NCBI GenBank assembly: GCA_029982875.1
Contig: JARRCD010000006.1
Span: 1-36,481, forward strand
DNA: 36,481 nucleotides
Direction: 5' to 3'
DNA from: Candidatus Cloacimonadota bacterium
GTDB lineage: Bacteria > Cloacimonadota > Cloacimonadia > Cloacimonadales > Cloacimonadaceae
Shown here: piece after piece, positions 14,296 through 23,069 of the stretch
Position numbering within the stretch: the stretch's first letter is position 1
Layout of the letters: the number at the start of each line of letters is the position of its first letter
Position numbers and translations under genes: made by a program
Notes under the pieces: generated by a model
What the model saw: only the letters and a program-made list of their open reading frames with translations
Told to the model about the DNA's origin: nothing
The model's database searches: none

Positions 14296-15534
14296 TTAGG
14301 ATATAAGTGGATATCTCTTGGCATCTGTAAATCCTTTTTCGGGATCAACAAATTGCAAAGTGATCCATCCAACTATAAAGAAAAGCAGCAATGACAGGAT
14401 AGAATAACGGATATTTCCCGTCTTATGCGCTATCCAGCCATATAGTATAGGTCCTATTATAGAAGACAGTCTACCTGTCAAGGTATAAAATCCAAAAAAC
14501 TCAGCTTGCCGGTCCTGAGGGGTAAGCATAGAAAGCATGGTACGGCTGTTGGATTGACTGCTCCCAATAGCAAGACCTGCCAGCAAGCCTACGCAGTAAT
14601 ACTGTGTAACCGATGGACAAAAAAATGCCCATATCACTACCGCAATCCATATTATCAAGGATAAGGAAAGCGATATTTTGGCCCCGTTCTTATCCGTAAG
14701 CCACCCAAATAATGCCGAGCCGATAATGGAAGTAAGCTGTGCCAGAATAAAATAGATCAGCATATCGCGAGTGGTCATGCCAAAGCGCGTGATCCCATAG
14801 ATCGAGGCAAAGACTATTACCGTAGTTATACCGTCGTTATAAATAAAATAGGATAGGATGAAGCGCAGTAGCTGAGGATAACGTTTCATGTTTTTGAGTG
14901 AGGTATAGACTCTGCGATATGCTACTTTGAAATAGTTTGCCCGTTTGGATGGCCGCTGGATTTCCTTGAGCCAAAAGAAGGTAAACAAGCTAAAGATAAA
15001 GAAATGCACGGAGATCATAGGAAACACATAGCGCACGTCATAGCGGATCAGAAAAAGCGAGACCAAAAGCGCCAGCAAGCCACCCAAATAGCCCAGTGCC
15101 CAACCAAATCCTGAGATTTTTCCTATATTTTCATGCGTGGTTATCTCCGGCAAAAAGGCGTCATAAAAGACATTGGCGGAATTGAAGCCAAAATTTGCCA
15201 CGATAAAAATAATCATCCCCCAAAGAACCTGACCAGGCTGCAGAAAATACAGCAAAGCCGTGAAGATAACCGTGAGATAACAATTGATAAAGAGAAACTT
15301 CTTCTTGGAACGGGAATAATCCGCAACTGCCCCCAAAATTGGAGCGGTAAGAGCCACCAGACTCATCGAGATACCGATGGCTCTGCCCCACAGCATCTCT
15401 CCATATCCCGGATCGCCACCGACTATCACATTCACAAAATACACACTGTAGACAACAGTTACGATGATAGTAGTAAAAGCTGAATTGGCAAAGTCATACA
15501 TCATCCAGCCCAAGATCTGCTTACTCAATTTCAT
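14296..15534 (-). CDS. MFS transporter, UMF1 (Atg22-like) family
   Basis: This integral membrane protein of 412 aa has about twelve hydrophobic segments. The opening MMYDFANSAFTTIIVTVVYS, with DFANSAF in TM1, is diagnostic of the UMF1/Atg22-like branch of the major facilitator superfamily. A basic loop (ADYSRSKKKF) sits at the MFS signature position. It overlaps the recF stop by 4 nt (ATGA). The substrate is unknown; related eukaryotic Atg22 exports amino acids from vacuoles, which does not transfer safely to bacteria. Its 3' end carries the SD for the PotD-like gene. Confidence 0.85.
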   Translation of the reverse strand: MKLSKQILGWMMYDFANSAFTTIIVTVVYSVYFVNVIVGGDPGYGEMLWGRAIGISMSLVALTAPILGAVADYSRSKKKFLFINCYLTVIFTALLYFLQPGQVLWGMIIFIVANFGFNSANVFYDAFLPEITTHENIGKISGFGWALGYLGGLLALLVSLFLIRYDVRYVFPMISVHFFIFSLFTFFWLKEIQRPSKRANYFKVAYRRVYTSLKNMKRYPQLLRFILSYFIYNDGITTVIVFASIYGITRFGMTTRDMLIYFILAQLTSIIGSALFGWLTDKNGAKISLSLSLIIWIAVVIWAFFCPSVTQYYCVGLLAGLAIGSSQSNSRTMLSMLTPQDRQAEFFGFYTLTGRLSSIIGPILYGWIAHKTGNIRYSILSLLLFFIVGWITLQFVDPEKGFTDAKRYPLIS

Positions 15535-16604
15535 CCCAGCTTCCCCAACCTGATTATAGGCAGCTCAGCCCAGATCCCGCAAATGTCATTCTTGGGACTG
15601 GCAATAAAAATCTGGGCTGCATCGAAGGATAATTTGCGAATCCTGTTGCTGTGCTCGAGATCCAATTCCGCAAAGACATCATCAAATAGCAGAACCGGCT
15701 TAATTGCGGTATACTCCTGGATGAGCTTGGCTTGGATGAGTTTGAGCACGATAACGGCTATTCTCTTTTGACCCTGAGAAGCGAATGAGTGCATTGATCT
15801 GCCTTCCATCTCCAGGCTATAATCATCCAAATGTGCTCCGATCAGGCTTCGTTGCCATAGCACTTCCTTATTTTCGATAGCTCTGATGCTATTTAATATT
15901 GCTGTTTGAGATTGCTCAAAAGCATTTTTCAAAACAGGTTGATAGGTTAGAGAAATATCCTTTATCCCCGCCGAGATAGCCCGGAAAGATTCTGCAAATT
16001 CGCTATTCAGCATACTTAGATACTTTTGTCTGTATGGGTACAACGCGGCTAGGGCTGCGGCAAATCTTTGATCCCAGCTGTTCTTTTCTGCAGGCTGAAA
16101 ATCGGTTTTCAGCAATCTATTCCGTTGTTCAACAAGATGCAGATACTCTCGTAAAGCAGTGAGATACTGGGGAAAGATCTGCGATATAGCCAAATCGAAA
16201 TACTGCCGGCGGATGCGGGGAGAACCATTGACCAATTGGATATCATCCGGGGCACAGTAGATCACTTTGACCTCTTGCAAAAGTGTGCTAAGTTGACGGC
16301 TAATTTGATCGTTTATCTTGAGTAACTTGTGCGAGGGGCTGTAGGATAGCTGAATTTTAAGTTTACTCTGTAAATCGGTGTCATAATATGCCTCTATGGC
16401 AAAGAAATCCTGCTCTGTCGTGATCAGATCCTGATCGGAATGATAGCGGATGGATTTGCCGATAGAGGTATAGGCTATCGCTTCCAGAAGATTAGTCTTG
16501 CCACTGCCATTGTCCCCGATGATCAGATTTCCCGGTGGAGCAAATTCAAAGCAGCGCTCTTTGTAACTCCTGAAATTTCGCAGCTCAATACTATTTAGCT
16601 TCAA
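15531..16604 (-). CDS. recF: DNA replication and repair protein RecF
   Basis: RecF is an SMC-like ATPase that loads RecA at gaps with RecO and RecR. At 357 aa it is normal length. The N-terminus MKLNSIELRNFRSY is classical. Walker A GDNGSGKTN lies at 30-38, the ABC signature-like SFASQGQKR at about 250, and Walker B is LLFDDVFAELD followed by the D-loop. It follows dnaN by 10 nt, the conserved dnaN-recF order found near many bacterial replication origins. Confidence 0.96.
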   Translation of the reverse strand: MKLNSIELRNFRSYKERCFEFAPPGNLIIGDNGSGKTNLLEAIAYTSIGKSIRYHSDQDLITTEQDFFAIEAYYDTDLQSKLKIQLSYSPSHKLLKINDQISRQLSTLLQEVKVIYCAPDDIQLVNGSPRIRRQYFDLAISQIFPQYLTALREYLHLVEQRNRLLKTDFQPAEKNSWDQRFAAALAALYPYRQKYLSMLNSEFAESFRAISAGIKDISLTYQPVLKNAFEQSQTAILNSIRAIENKEVLWQRSLIGAHLDDYSLEMEGRSMHSFASQGQKRIAVIVLKLIQAKLIQEYTAIKPVLLFDDVFAELDLEHSNRIRKLSFDAAQIFIASPKNDICGIWAELPIIRLGKLG

Positions 16605-16614
16605 TCTATGCTAT

Positions 16615-17790
16615 TTATGAACGAAGAGGCATCAGCAGAAAAGTAAGCTCTTCGTTTTCTCGGTCAACCTGATTGTACAGCATTAACGGATCTTTGGAAG
16701 TCCCGAGTTTGATGATCACTTTTTCGCTGTCTATGGCATCTAAGATGCTGAGCATATACCGGTAGTTGAAGGATACTCCGGTGTGATTACCCTGATAGTT
16801 ATAATCCTCCAGGTTTTCTTTGGCATCTCCAGTATCGCGATTGGTAGTATTTACTTCAAAAAGCTCACTATCCAATTCAAAGCGTATCCTCATGTTATCA
16901 TCCGGTGCGACCAATGCCACCCGACGAATAGCATTTCTCAACATCTCTTTGTCTATTACAAATTGATTCCCCAAATTATTCACAAAAGCCTTTTGATACT
17001 CCGGATACTTGTGTTCTATTACCTGCGATATTACCAGGTATTTATCATAAGCAAAGATCACTTTGCTGGGCTCGATCAGCACTTTTACTTCTTTAGAACT
17101 GTTTTCCAGTATCTTCTGGATGAAAGATAAGGTCTTGACCGGAATAATGCGCTCAATGGTTGCATCTTCATCATTGGTCGGGATGCTGGACTCTGAATCC
17201 TCCGCCTCCTGATCCTGTTTTGCGGCTAAAAGATTGGCATTCTTGATCTTGATTTCTGCCACTTTGCGACCATCAGTTGCGGCCATGAGATGCATGTCTT
17301 TCATAATCTTCCAACAAACTCCGGTGAGCACCGCACGATTGATGTCTGTAGAAACAGCAAAGGATGTCTTGGAGATCATCCTGCTCAGCAAAGCCGCGTC
17401 TATGCTAAGAGCTTGCTCCAGATTTACTTCTGGCACTACTGGAAAGAGAGTGTGATCTGCAATCAGAAGATTAAAATCTATTTTATTGCAGCGGATCATG
17501 AGCAATTCGTCATGACGCCAAAAATTGATCATGGCCTCGGGCATGAAGTTGATGATTTCGTTGAAATGCCGGGCTGAAACAGCTATCGTTCCACTTTCGC
17601 TTACTGCCGCTGCAAATTCCACTACGACAGTGATCTCCAAATCTGACGTAGTAATGCGTACCATACCATTTTCTTCGGAAGCACAAATCAGATAGTTTGT
17701 CAGGATCGGAGAAGCATTCTTGGCAGGAGCTACACTCACCAGATGCTGTACACTGGATAGTAATTCCTTTTTTTCTATGGCAAATCTCAT
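16615..17790 (-). CDS. dnaN: DNA polymerase III sliding clamp (beta)
   Basis: This homodimeric ring tethers Pol III to DNA. At 391 aa it has three beta-clamp domains; the start MRFAIEKKELLSSVQHLVSVAP and C-terminal LLMPLRS fit the family. An acidic insertion (about residues 190-210, QEAEDSESSIPTNDEDAT) is longer than in E. coli. AGGGG lies five bases before ATG. Upstream on the minus strand are TTGACA (17862..17857) and TTGACG (17846..17841), but no convincing -10. It is the first gene of the minus-strand set and borders the 1.5-kb repeat-rich gap; dnaA is not seen. Confidence 0.97.
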   Translation of the reverse strand: MRFAIEKKELLSSVQHLVSVAPAKNASPILTNYLICASEENGMVRITTSDLEITVVVEFAAAVSESGTIAVSARHFNEIINFMPEAMINFWRHDELLMIRCNKIDFNLLIADHTLFPVVPEVNLEQALSIDAALLSRMISKTSFAVSTDINRAVLTGVCWKIMKDMHLMAATDGRKVAEIKIKNANLLAAKQDQEAEDSESSIPTNDEDATIERIIPVKTLSFIQKILENSSKEVKVLIEPSKVIFAYDKYLVISQVIEHKYPEYQKAFVNNLGNQFVIDKEMLRNAIRRVALVAPDDNMRIRFELDSELFEVNTTNRDTGDAKENLEDYNYQGNHTGVSFNYRYMLSILDAIDSEKVIIKLGTSKDPLMLYNQVDRENEELTFLLMPLRS

Positions 17791-17881
17791 GTTAACCCCT
17801 ATCAGTTTATTTTTTCCACGTTTTTTATCGTTTCAGATTCCGTCAATGATTTTTTTTGTCAACCCTGATTCTTGAATGCAA

Positions 17882-17906
17882 AAAAGTAGGGGGCAGGGCG
17901 CCCCCT
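17882..17906 (-). terminator. Intrinsic terminator (minus strand)
   Basis: A perfect 7-bp stem AGGGGGC/GCCCCCT (17888..17894 with 17900..17906) with a 5-nt loop is followed on the minus strand by ACTTTTTTGC. It would end transcription running leftward from the 18-kb region and insulate dnaN. The plus strand lacks a T-run. Confidence 0.6.
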
Positions 17907-17938
17907 CTCTTGTGTGTGTTGAGGTATGTGTTCAAAAA

Positions 17939-18088
17939 TTACCACTGATCCAAAACCTCGCTTACCGGAAGATAGTAAGCACCGGCTTTTGAATCTTTCT
18001 ATGTCTGCTTAAATGCACAATCCGAGCCAAAGCGTCCCAGTTTAGTAACCACATACATAAACCTCTGTCTCTTTATGATATATCCCAT
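17939..18088 (-). pseudogene. Decayed small reading frame
   Basis: On the minus strand an ATG at 18088 opens a 29-codon frame (MGYIIKRQRFMYVVTKLGRF...). It ends at TAG (17999..18001), then continues in the same frame for 19 more codons (KDSKAGAYYLPVSEVLDQW) to a TAA. The terminator at 17882..17906 lies just downstream. This looks like the tail of a former gene with one in-frame stop, but the frame is short and no family is recognised. Chance is possible. Confidence 0.2.
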
Positions 18089-18145
18089 CTATGAAGCCTT
18101 GCGGCAGCGCTGAATATACCCAGCCAAACTGTAGATATATGCAAC

Positions 18146-18166
18146 ACTGTAGATTTAATCTACAGT
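18146..18166. repeat. Perfect inverted repeat, 10-bp arms
   Basis: ACTGTAGATT and AATCTACAGT flank a single T. ACTGTAGAT also occurs as a direct copy starting near 18128. It could be a protein-binding operator or a small hairpin. There is no T-run of terminator type. Confidence 0.5.
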
Positions 18167-18320
18167 TTCCCTGACCGTAGGCCAGCACTTCCGCAGAAGC
18201 TAATTTGCTCCATGCCAGAAAGACTATAGCTCAATCAAACTGGATCAAGAATGCTATGCTCCCCTGTCGATAAATCCGACCACCATCTTATCTGCTTAAA
18301 TCTGCATAGCATAGCTTGAG

Positions 18321-18343
18321 CATTACGCCTGTGAGGCGTAATG
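18321..18343. repeat. Perfect inverted repeat, 10-bp arms
   Basis: CATTACGCCT and AGGCGTAATG are separated by GTG. GGCGTAATGGTGG then recurs immediately downstream as an overlapping direct repeat (about 18335..18358). No T-run follows. The function is unknown. Confidence 0.5.
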
Positions 18344-18508
18344 GTGGCGTAATGGTGGAGCAGTGCCAAGCAGATAGCCCCGGTAGGATTACTGAGCATA
18401 GTGGTAAGATACAGGTGGAGAAAGTTACCATAGACCTGATCTATTCCCCATAAGTTATCGCATTAGGTTGACGAAAAAGTGAGCACAACGCCCAAATAAC
18501 TACCCCAA

Positions 18509-19144
18509 GTGCAGAATTGACAAACCTGAGTTCCGTAGGAACAGCATTTTAGATAGCATACCAATTGAATGCCAATACCTTGTGAGTTTCGTAGGAACGG
18601 ATAACGGATAACGCATAACGCATAACCTCTCCTTATCAAAAAATCTGTGAAATCCGTGTAATCTGTAGTGCAGAATGGACAGGCCTGAGTTCCGTAGGAA
18701 CAGCATTTTAGATAGCATGCCAATTGAATGCCAATACCTTGTGAGTTTCGTAGGAACGGATAACGGATAACGCATAACGGATAACCTCTCCTTATAAAAA
18801 AATCTGTGAAATCCGTGTAATCTGTAGTGCAGAATTGACAGGCCTGAGTTCCGTAGGAACAGCATTATAGATAGCATACCAATTGAATGCCAATACCTTG
18901 TGAGTTTCGTAGGAACGGATAACGGATAACGCATAACGGATAACCTCTCCTTATCAAAAAATCTGTGAAATCCGTGTAATCTGTAGTGCAGAATTGACAA
19001 ACCTGAGTTCAGTAGGAACAGCATTTTAGATAGCATGCCAATTGAATGCCAATACCTTGTGAGTTTCGTAGGAACGGATAACGGATAACGCATAACGCAT
19101 AACCTCTCCTTATAAAAAAATCTGTGAAATCCGTGTAATCTGTG
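18509..19144. repeat. Four tandem 159-bp repeats
   Basis: Four consecutive units start at 18509, 18668, 18827 and 18986, each exactly 159 bp and differing at only a handful of positions. Every unit contains GTTCCGTAGGAAC (a 5-bp inverted repeat), a second CGTAGGAAC, and four 7-bp words GGATAAC/GCATAAC (TTATCC/TTATGC on the other strand). Each ends with ATCTGTGAAATCCGTGTAATCTG. Because 159 is divisible by three, a spurious 53-aa repeat frame runs through on the minus strand. The units lie exactly at the strand switch beside dnaN. Confidence 0.95.
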
Positions 19145-19304
19145 TGAGACCTTCGCTATCTTCAATGCCGACCTGCTTTTCTCAAAGAAAACAAGGAAAG
19201 CAGCTTAAGATGGTTGTGCTTTTTGAACAGTCTTTACCGGTGCTACGGGTAGGATATATGCAGATCATCCTTGACAATTATTGCCCTGTGTTTAAAAGGG
19301 AGAA
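19145..19304. other. Leader region of the plus-strand operon
   Basis: This is non-coding. It contains a loose hairpin CTGCTTT...AAAGCAG (19173..19203, 17-nt loop) and TTGACA at 19271..19276, 29 nt before the ATG at 19305. Confidence 0.4.
19271..19299 (+). promoter_or_regulatory. Candidate promoter before the plus-strand operon
   Basis: A perfect TTGACA lies at 19271..19276. TTAAAA or TTTAAA 14-15 nt later is a possible but poorly spaced -10. It would put the transcript start almost on the ATG. It is the only promoter-like motif noticed ahead of the long plus-strand gene set. Confidence 0.22.
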
Positions 19305-21398
19305 ATGAACTCGAAAAACATATTTATAATTATATTAACGGCTTTTGTGATCGTTGGATTATACCATCTGATCGCAGTTGACCGATTCAGCTATCCTGAG
19401 TATCAGCTCAAAGCAGGACAGGTAGCAGAGACAGATATCATTGCTCCCTTTGATTTTCCTATCCTGAAAACCCCAGAACAGCTTAGTGCTGAACAGGAGC
19501 AAAGTATCCAGGAATTGCCCATGCCATACAGGATTGATGATGAGCCTTTATTTGAGGCTTTGACTGTCCTTGACAAGGTATGGGAGCCCATCTTTCAGCA
19601 GACCGAAGTTACGGCTGAGATAATTGCTGATGCTTTATCCCGAGTTGGTTTAAGGGTCTCGGCAGAGGATTTGGAATCGGTACAAAAGTTAAGCGGCTGG
19701 AATCAGTTGTATGATGATCTAAGAACCCAAGTAAGCCGCTTATATGAGATTGGGATTTATGAGAATATAAATGCGGATAGCATCAATTTGTGGGATATGG
19801 GGCAAGAATCTCACTATTCGATCGATGATTTTATCAGCACAAAGGTTGCTCGAGATTCATTGATGGCTATGTTTGCCGAGGCTGAGGGCTTGATAAACCC
19901 CCTCTCAAACCTGCTAATCAAGGCAAATATTAGTCCTGATCCTAAGCTTCATAGCGCTTTGAGCCAGCAACGTTTGCGAGAGATCCCTGAAACTGAGGGC
20001 GTAGTATTGCAAAACGAGGTGATAATTCGCAAAAATGCCCGAGTCACCCAGAGTGATATAAATAAATTAGAATCTTTGCAAGCAGCATATCGGAGCCGGA
20101 ACGTAGCAAGAACTCCTTTCCGGCAGTTGTTGTCAGCTTTGGGCATGCTGATCTATTTTTTGCTGATCCTCTTACTGGCGAATCACTATTATGCCGTGCA
20201 CAATCCGGACGAGCGGGAGCACACAGTCGATTATTTGCCGGTAAATCTGGGCTTTTTACTGTTGGTCCTATTTTCCATCCTCAGCAATAATGTCTTCAGT
20301 TTAAACAATTTGTTGATCCCCTTTGCTCTGACAGTAATTGCGGCAGCAATTCTGGTAAACGTGGATTATGGAATATTCTATAGCATCTGCTCCATGCTGA
20401 TCATGTTGCCATTTATCAATTGGGAGACTTATCCGCCGGTAGTATTCATCCTTAGCACGATCAGCACCTTAGTCTTGATCAGGCGTCAGAAAGCCCATCA
20501 TGAGTATCTTACGATTTGGTTTTATCTGATGCTGACTTCCCTGATCGTAAATCTGGCCATATCAATATACAAGAATGATTCTATCACCATCCTCTTCCGC
20601 AATATCGGATTTGGCATGATATCCGGTTCTTTAAGCATAATGGGGGTCCTCATGATCGTTCCTTATTATGAGAGATTGTGGAATCGCGCTACAAAGCAAA
20701 CTCTTCTTGAACTCTTGGATTTTAATCACCCTTTACTTAAAAAGCTGGCGACTTCTGCGGTGGGCACTTATCATCATAGCCTGATAGTGGGCAATCTTAC
20801 CGAACGAGCAGCGGAAGCCATCGGGGCTAATCCGCTATTGGCAAGAGTAGGCAGCTACTACCATGATATCGGAAAAACCATCAATACCGAAATCTTTACC
20901 GAAAACAACGATGAATCTTCGGAAATTCACGATAAAATTACTCCGGATAAGAGTGCCGCGTTGATCAAAAATCACGTGTTGGAAGGGACCTCTCTGGCCA
21001 AAAAATATAAGATCCCTCAGCCGGTCATAGATATCATCGTGCAGCATCACGGGACCACTAAGATCCGCTATTTTTGGGATCAAGCCGAGAAAATGAATCT
21101 TACCGCAAATCCGGATTCCTATCAATACCCTGGACCCAAACCTCAAAGCAAAGAAGCAGCCTTGGTAATGATCGCTGATATCGTGGAGAGCACTACCAAA
21201 GCCAAAACCATAGGTTCTGAGGAAGACATAGTGAAAATCATCGATGACACAATTTCCCGGTTGATTACAGATGGACAATTTGACGAAGCACCGATTACCA
21301 TGAAGGATCTTTCTGTGATCAAAGATGCTATGTTACCGGTCTTGGGAAGCATCTATCGCAAAAGATTGGACTATCCTGAGGATAATGACAAAGCTTGA
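19305..21398 (+). CDS. PgpH-family 7TM HD-domain c-di-AMP phosphodiesterase
   Basis: This 697-aa membrane protein has an N-terminal membrane anchor (about 5-22) and an extracytoplasmic 7TMR-HDED domain (to about 265). A bundle of about seven membrane segments (270-460) and a cytoplasmic HD domain follow. The metal-binding residues include YHHS (about 488) and SYYHDIGK (about 518), with a further His pair in VQHHGTTK. This is the YqfF/PgpH architecture, known to hydrolyse cyclic di-AMP to pApA. It is followed by ybeY, the common bacterial arrangement, although phoH is absent. GGGAG lies only 2 nt from ATG, so initiation may be weak. Activity is family-based. Confidence 0.9.
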   Translation: MNSKNIFIIILTAFVIVGLYHLIAVDRFSYPEYQLKAGQVAETDIIAPFDFPILKTPEQLSAEQEQSIQELPMPYRIDDEPLFEALTVLDKVWEPIFQQTEVTAEIIADALSRVGLRVSAEDLESVQKLSGWNQLYDDLRTQVSRLYEIGIYENINADSINLWDMGQESHYSIDDFISTKVARDSLMAMFAEAEGLINPLSNLLIKANISPDPKLHSALSQQRLREIPETEGVVLQNEVIIRKNARVTQSDINKLESLQAAYRSRNVARTPFRQLLSALGMLIYFLLILLLANHYYAVHNPDEREHTVDYLPVNLGFLLLVLFSILSNNVFSLNNLLIPFALTVIAAAILVNVDYGIFYSICSMLIMLPFINWETYPPVVFILSTISTLVLIRRQKAHHEYLTIWFYLMLTSLIVNLAISIYKNDSITILFRNIGFGMISGSLSIMGVLMIVPYYERLWNRATKQTLLELLDFNHPLLKKLATSAVGTYHHSLIVGNLTERAAEAIGANPLLARVGSYYHDIGKTINTEIFTENNDESSEIHDKITPDKSAALIKNHVLEGTSLAKKYKIPQPVIDIIVQHHGTTKIRYFWDQAEKMNLTANPDSYQYPGPKPQSKEAALVMIADIVESTTKAKTIGSEEDIVKIIDDTISRLITDGQFDEAPITMKDLSVIKDAMLPVLGSIYRKRLDYPEDNDKA

Positions 21399-21831
21399 TA
21401 TTCAGGGAGAATTACCTGAGGGAATAAGTAGTTACGCGATCCAGGATTTTGCCGATTTTATCCTGAGGCAAGAAGCCAGAGAATGCCATTTCCAGATCTC
21501 TCTGCTGCTGACCAATAGTGAAGCAATGCAAGAGTATAACAGAAAATACCGGGGGGTGGATAGCAGCACCGATGTATTGACTTTTGTAGGGGAAATATTG
21601 GACTTGGGTATTGGCAATTTGTGTATTTGTGATATTATCATTGACACAAATCAAGTATTCAAACAAAAGGGAAAAAATACATATAGAGAGGAATTTTGGC
21701 AGGTCTTGATCCATGCCTTGCTGCATTTGGCAGGCTATGATCATATCAGATCTGCAGACAGAAAAAAAATGGAAGACGCAGAAGACAATTACCGAAAGCA
21801 GATTCCGGGAGATATAAAGCTTGGATTCTAG
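21385..21831 (+). CDS. ybeY: Endoribonuclease / rRNA maturation factor YbeY
   Basis: This 148-aa metal-dependent RNase is involved in 16S rRNA 3'-end maturation and ribosome quality control. The signature HALLHLAGYDH supplies His 110, 114 and 120, and YRGVDSSTDVLTF matches the conserved substrate strand. ATG at 21385 (MTKLDIQG) overlaps the pgpH end by 14 nt, with AGGA just upstream. A longer in-frame start at 21325 would add 20 unrelated residues. Confidence 0.94.
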   Translation: MTKLDIQGELPEGISSYAIQDFADFILRQEARECHFQISLLLTNSEAMQEYNRKYRGVDSSTDVLTFVGEILDLGIGNLCICDIIIDTNQVFKQKGKNTYREEFWQVLIHALLHLAGYDHIRSADRKKMEDAEDNYRKQIPGDIKLGF

Positions 21832-23068
21832 TATACAATTTCTAATCCTCTTTATATTACTCTCGGCTTTCTTTTCGGGTAGTGAGACTACGATGTTCTC
21901 ACTATCCCGGGTGTATTTAAAAAAACTTGAAAATAGCGGCGGCAGAAGCGGCAAATTGGTCTTGAAGTTACTCTTCAGACCGAAACGTCTTTTAGTTACG
22001 CTACTTTTATGCAATACTTTCGTAAATATAGCGGTATCATCATTTAGCACGCTTATTGCCTATAATCTTGCCTTGACTTACGGCTGGGATCTATCTTTGA
22101 CCATCACGATCCAGATTATTTTGGTCACCATTGTGATCCTCTTTTTTGGAGAAATAGTTCCTAAACTGATAGCTTTGTCTCTGGCAAATCAGATCAGCCT
22201 GGTAATCGCCTACCCCCTCAGTGCAATTCAATTCGTACTCACACCAGTGGTATGGATTCTGGAGAAGCTGATTGTGGCAATCTCTCGCAAGGATGCCACC
22301 GATAAAAAAATCGGGCAACCCTTTACGCAGGAAGAATTTCATAATTTAATCCAGAGCGAATCGAGTTCCCGATCTTTGGAAGAACACGAAAAACGTATGC
22401 TGGTAGGACTATTCCGTTTCCGAGAAGCCGAGATCAGCGAGATCTATGTGCCTCGCGTAAAGGTTTGTGCCATCGAAGTAAATCAGAGCCTGGATGAATT
22501 GCGTAAATTAGCGATTGAAAGTGGCTATTCCAGAATTCCCGTGTACAAAGAAACCATCGACGATATCATTGGTATCATCTATGTGAAGGACCTGTTGCTT
22601 TATCCTGACAAAAAGAACATCGCAGAGCTGATGCGTCCGGTATGGTTTGTAACCGAGAATATGAAAGTGCAAAGCTTGTTGAATCAGTTTAAACTCAAGA
22701 AATTGCAGGTAGCAGTGGTGGTGGATGAATATGGCGGCACTTCCGGCATAATATCTCTGGAAGACATTTTGGAAGAAATTGTAGGCGAGATTCAAGATGA
22801 ATACGATGCCGATGAAACCCCCGAATTTACCAAAGTGGATGAAGGTATTTATCTGCTGAGCGGGAACTATAGTGTACGGCAATTTAACCAGGAGTTTGCG
22901 CGCGAAATCTCAGTCGAGGAATATGACAACATAGCCGAATTTCTCCTGGCTCAGTTTAATCATGTTCCTCAAGTAGGTGAAGTATATCATCTGGATGATA
23001 ATCTGGTATTGGAAATATTGGATAGCGACGAGAAAAGTATCAAGCAAATCCAGGTGCAGTGTCTCTGA
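21821..23068 (+). CDS. CNNM/CorC-HlyC family transporter-associated protein
   Basis: This 415-aa protein has an N-terminal DUF21 (CNNM) membrane domain with about four segments (residues 5-155), then two CBS modules (about 215-330, with VDEYGGTSGIISLEDILEE) and a C-terminal CorC_HlyC domain. The family is linked to Mg2+/Co2+ efflux or tolerance. The start is TTG at 21821, with GGGAG nine bases upstream; it overlaps ybeY by 11 nt. CorC-type genes next to ybeY are common in bacteria. The transported ion is inferred only. Confidence 0.9.
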   Translation: MDSSIQFLILFILLSAFFSGSETTMFSLSRVYLKKLENSGGRSGKLVLKLLFRPKRLLVTLLLCNTFVNIAVSSFSTLIAYNLALTYGWDLSLTITIQIILVTIVILFFGEIVPKLIALSLANQISLVIAYPLSAIQFVLTPVVWILEKLIVAISRKDATDKKIGQPFTQEEFHNLIQSESSSRSLEEHEKRMLVGLFRFREAEISEIYVPRVKVCAIEVNQSLDELRKLAIESGYSRIPVYKETIDDIIGIIYVKDLLLYPDKKNIAELMRPVWFVTENMKVQSLLNQFKLKKLQVAVVVDEYGGTSGIISLEDILEEIVGEIQDEYDADETPEFTKVDEGIYLLSGNYSVRQFNQEFAREISVEEYDNIAEFLLAQFNHVPQVGEVYHLDDNLVLEILDSDEKSIKQIQVQCL

Positions 23069-23069
23069 G

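Larger units (their letters stand above)
17791..18508. other. Non-coding region upstream of dnaN; candidate origin flank
   Basis: No intact gene. It contains a minus-strand terminator (17882..17906), a short decayed reading frame (17939..18088), and two perfect 10-bp-arm inverted repeats (18146..18166 and 18321..18343). A 7-of-9 match to the DnaA box, TTTTCCACG, lies at 17812..17820. Together with the repeats to its right it separates the minus-strand and plus-strand gene sets. Its role as an origin is inference. Confidence 0.4.

Noticed and set aside
18509-19144. CRISPR-like array
   Set aside because: Units are 159 bp and contiguous with no variable spacers, and there are no cas genes.
18500-19165. 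221-codon minus-strand frame with 53-residue repeats
   Set aside because: It is open only because the repeat unit is 159 bp (divisible by three). There is no SD, no recognisable domain, and another frame is also open through part of the array.
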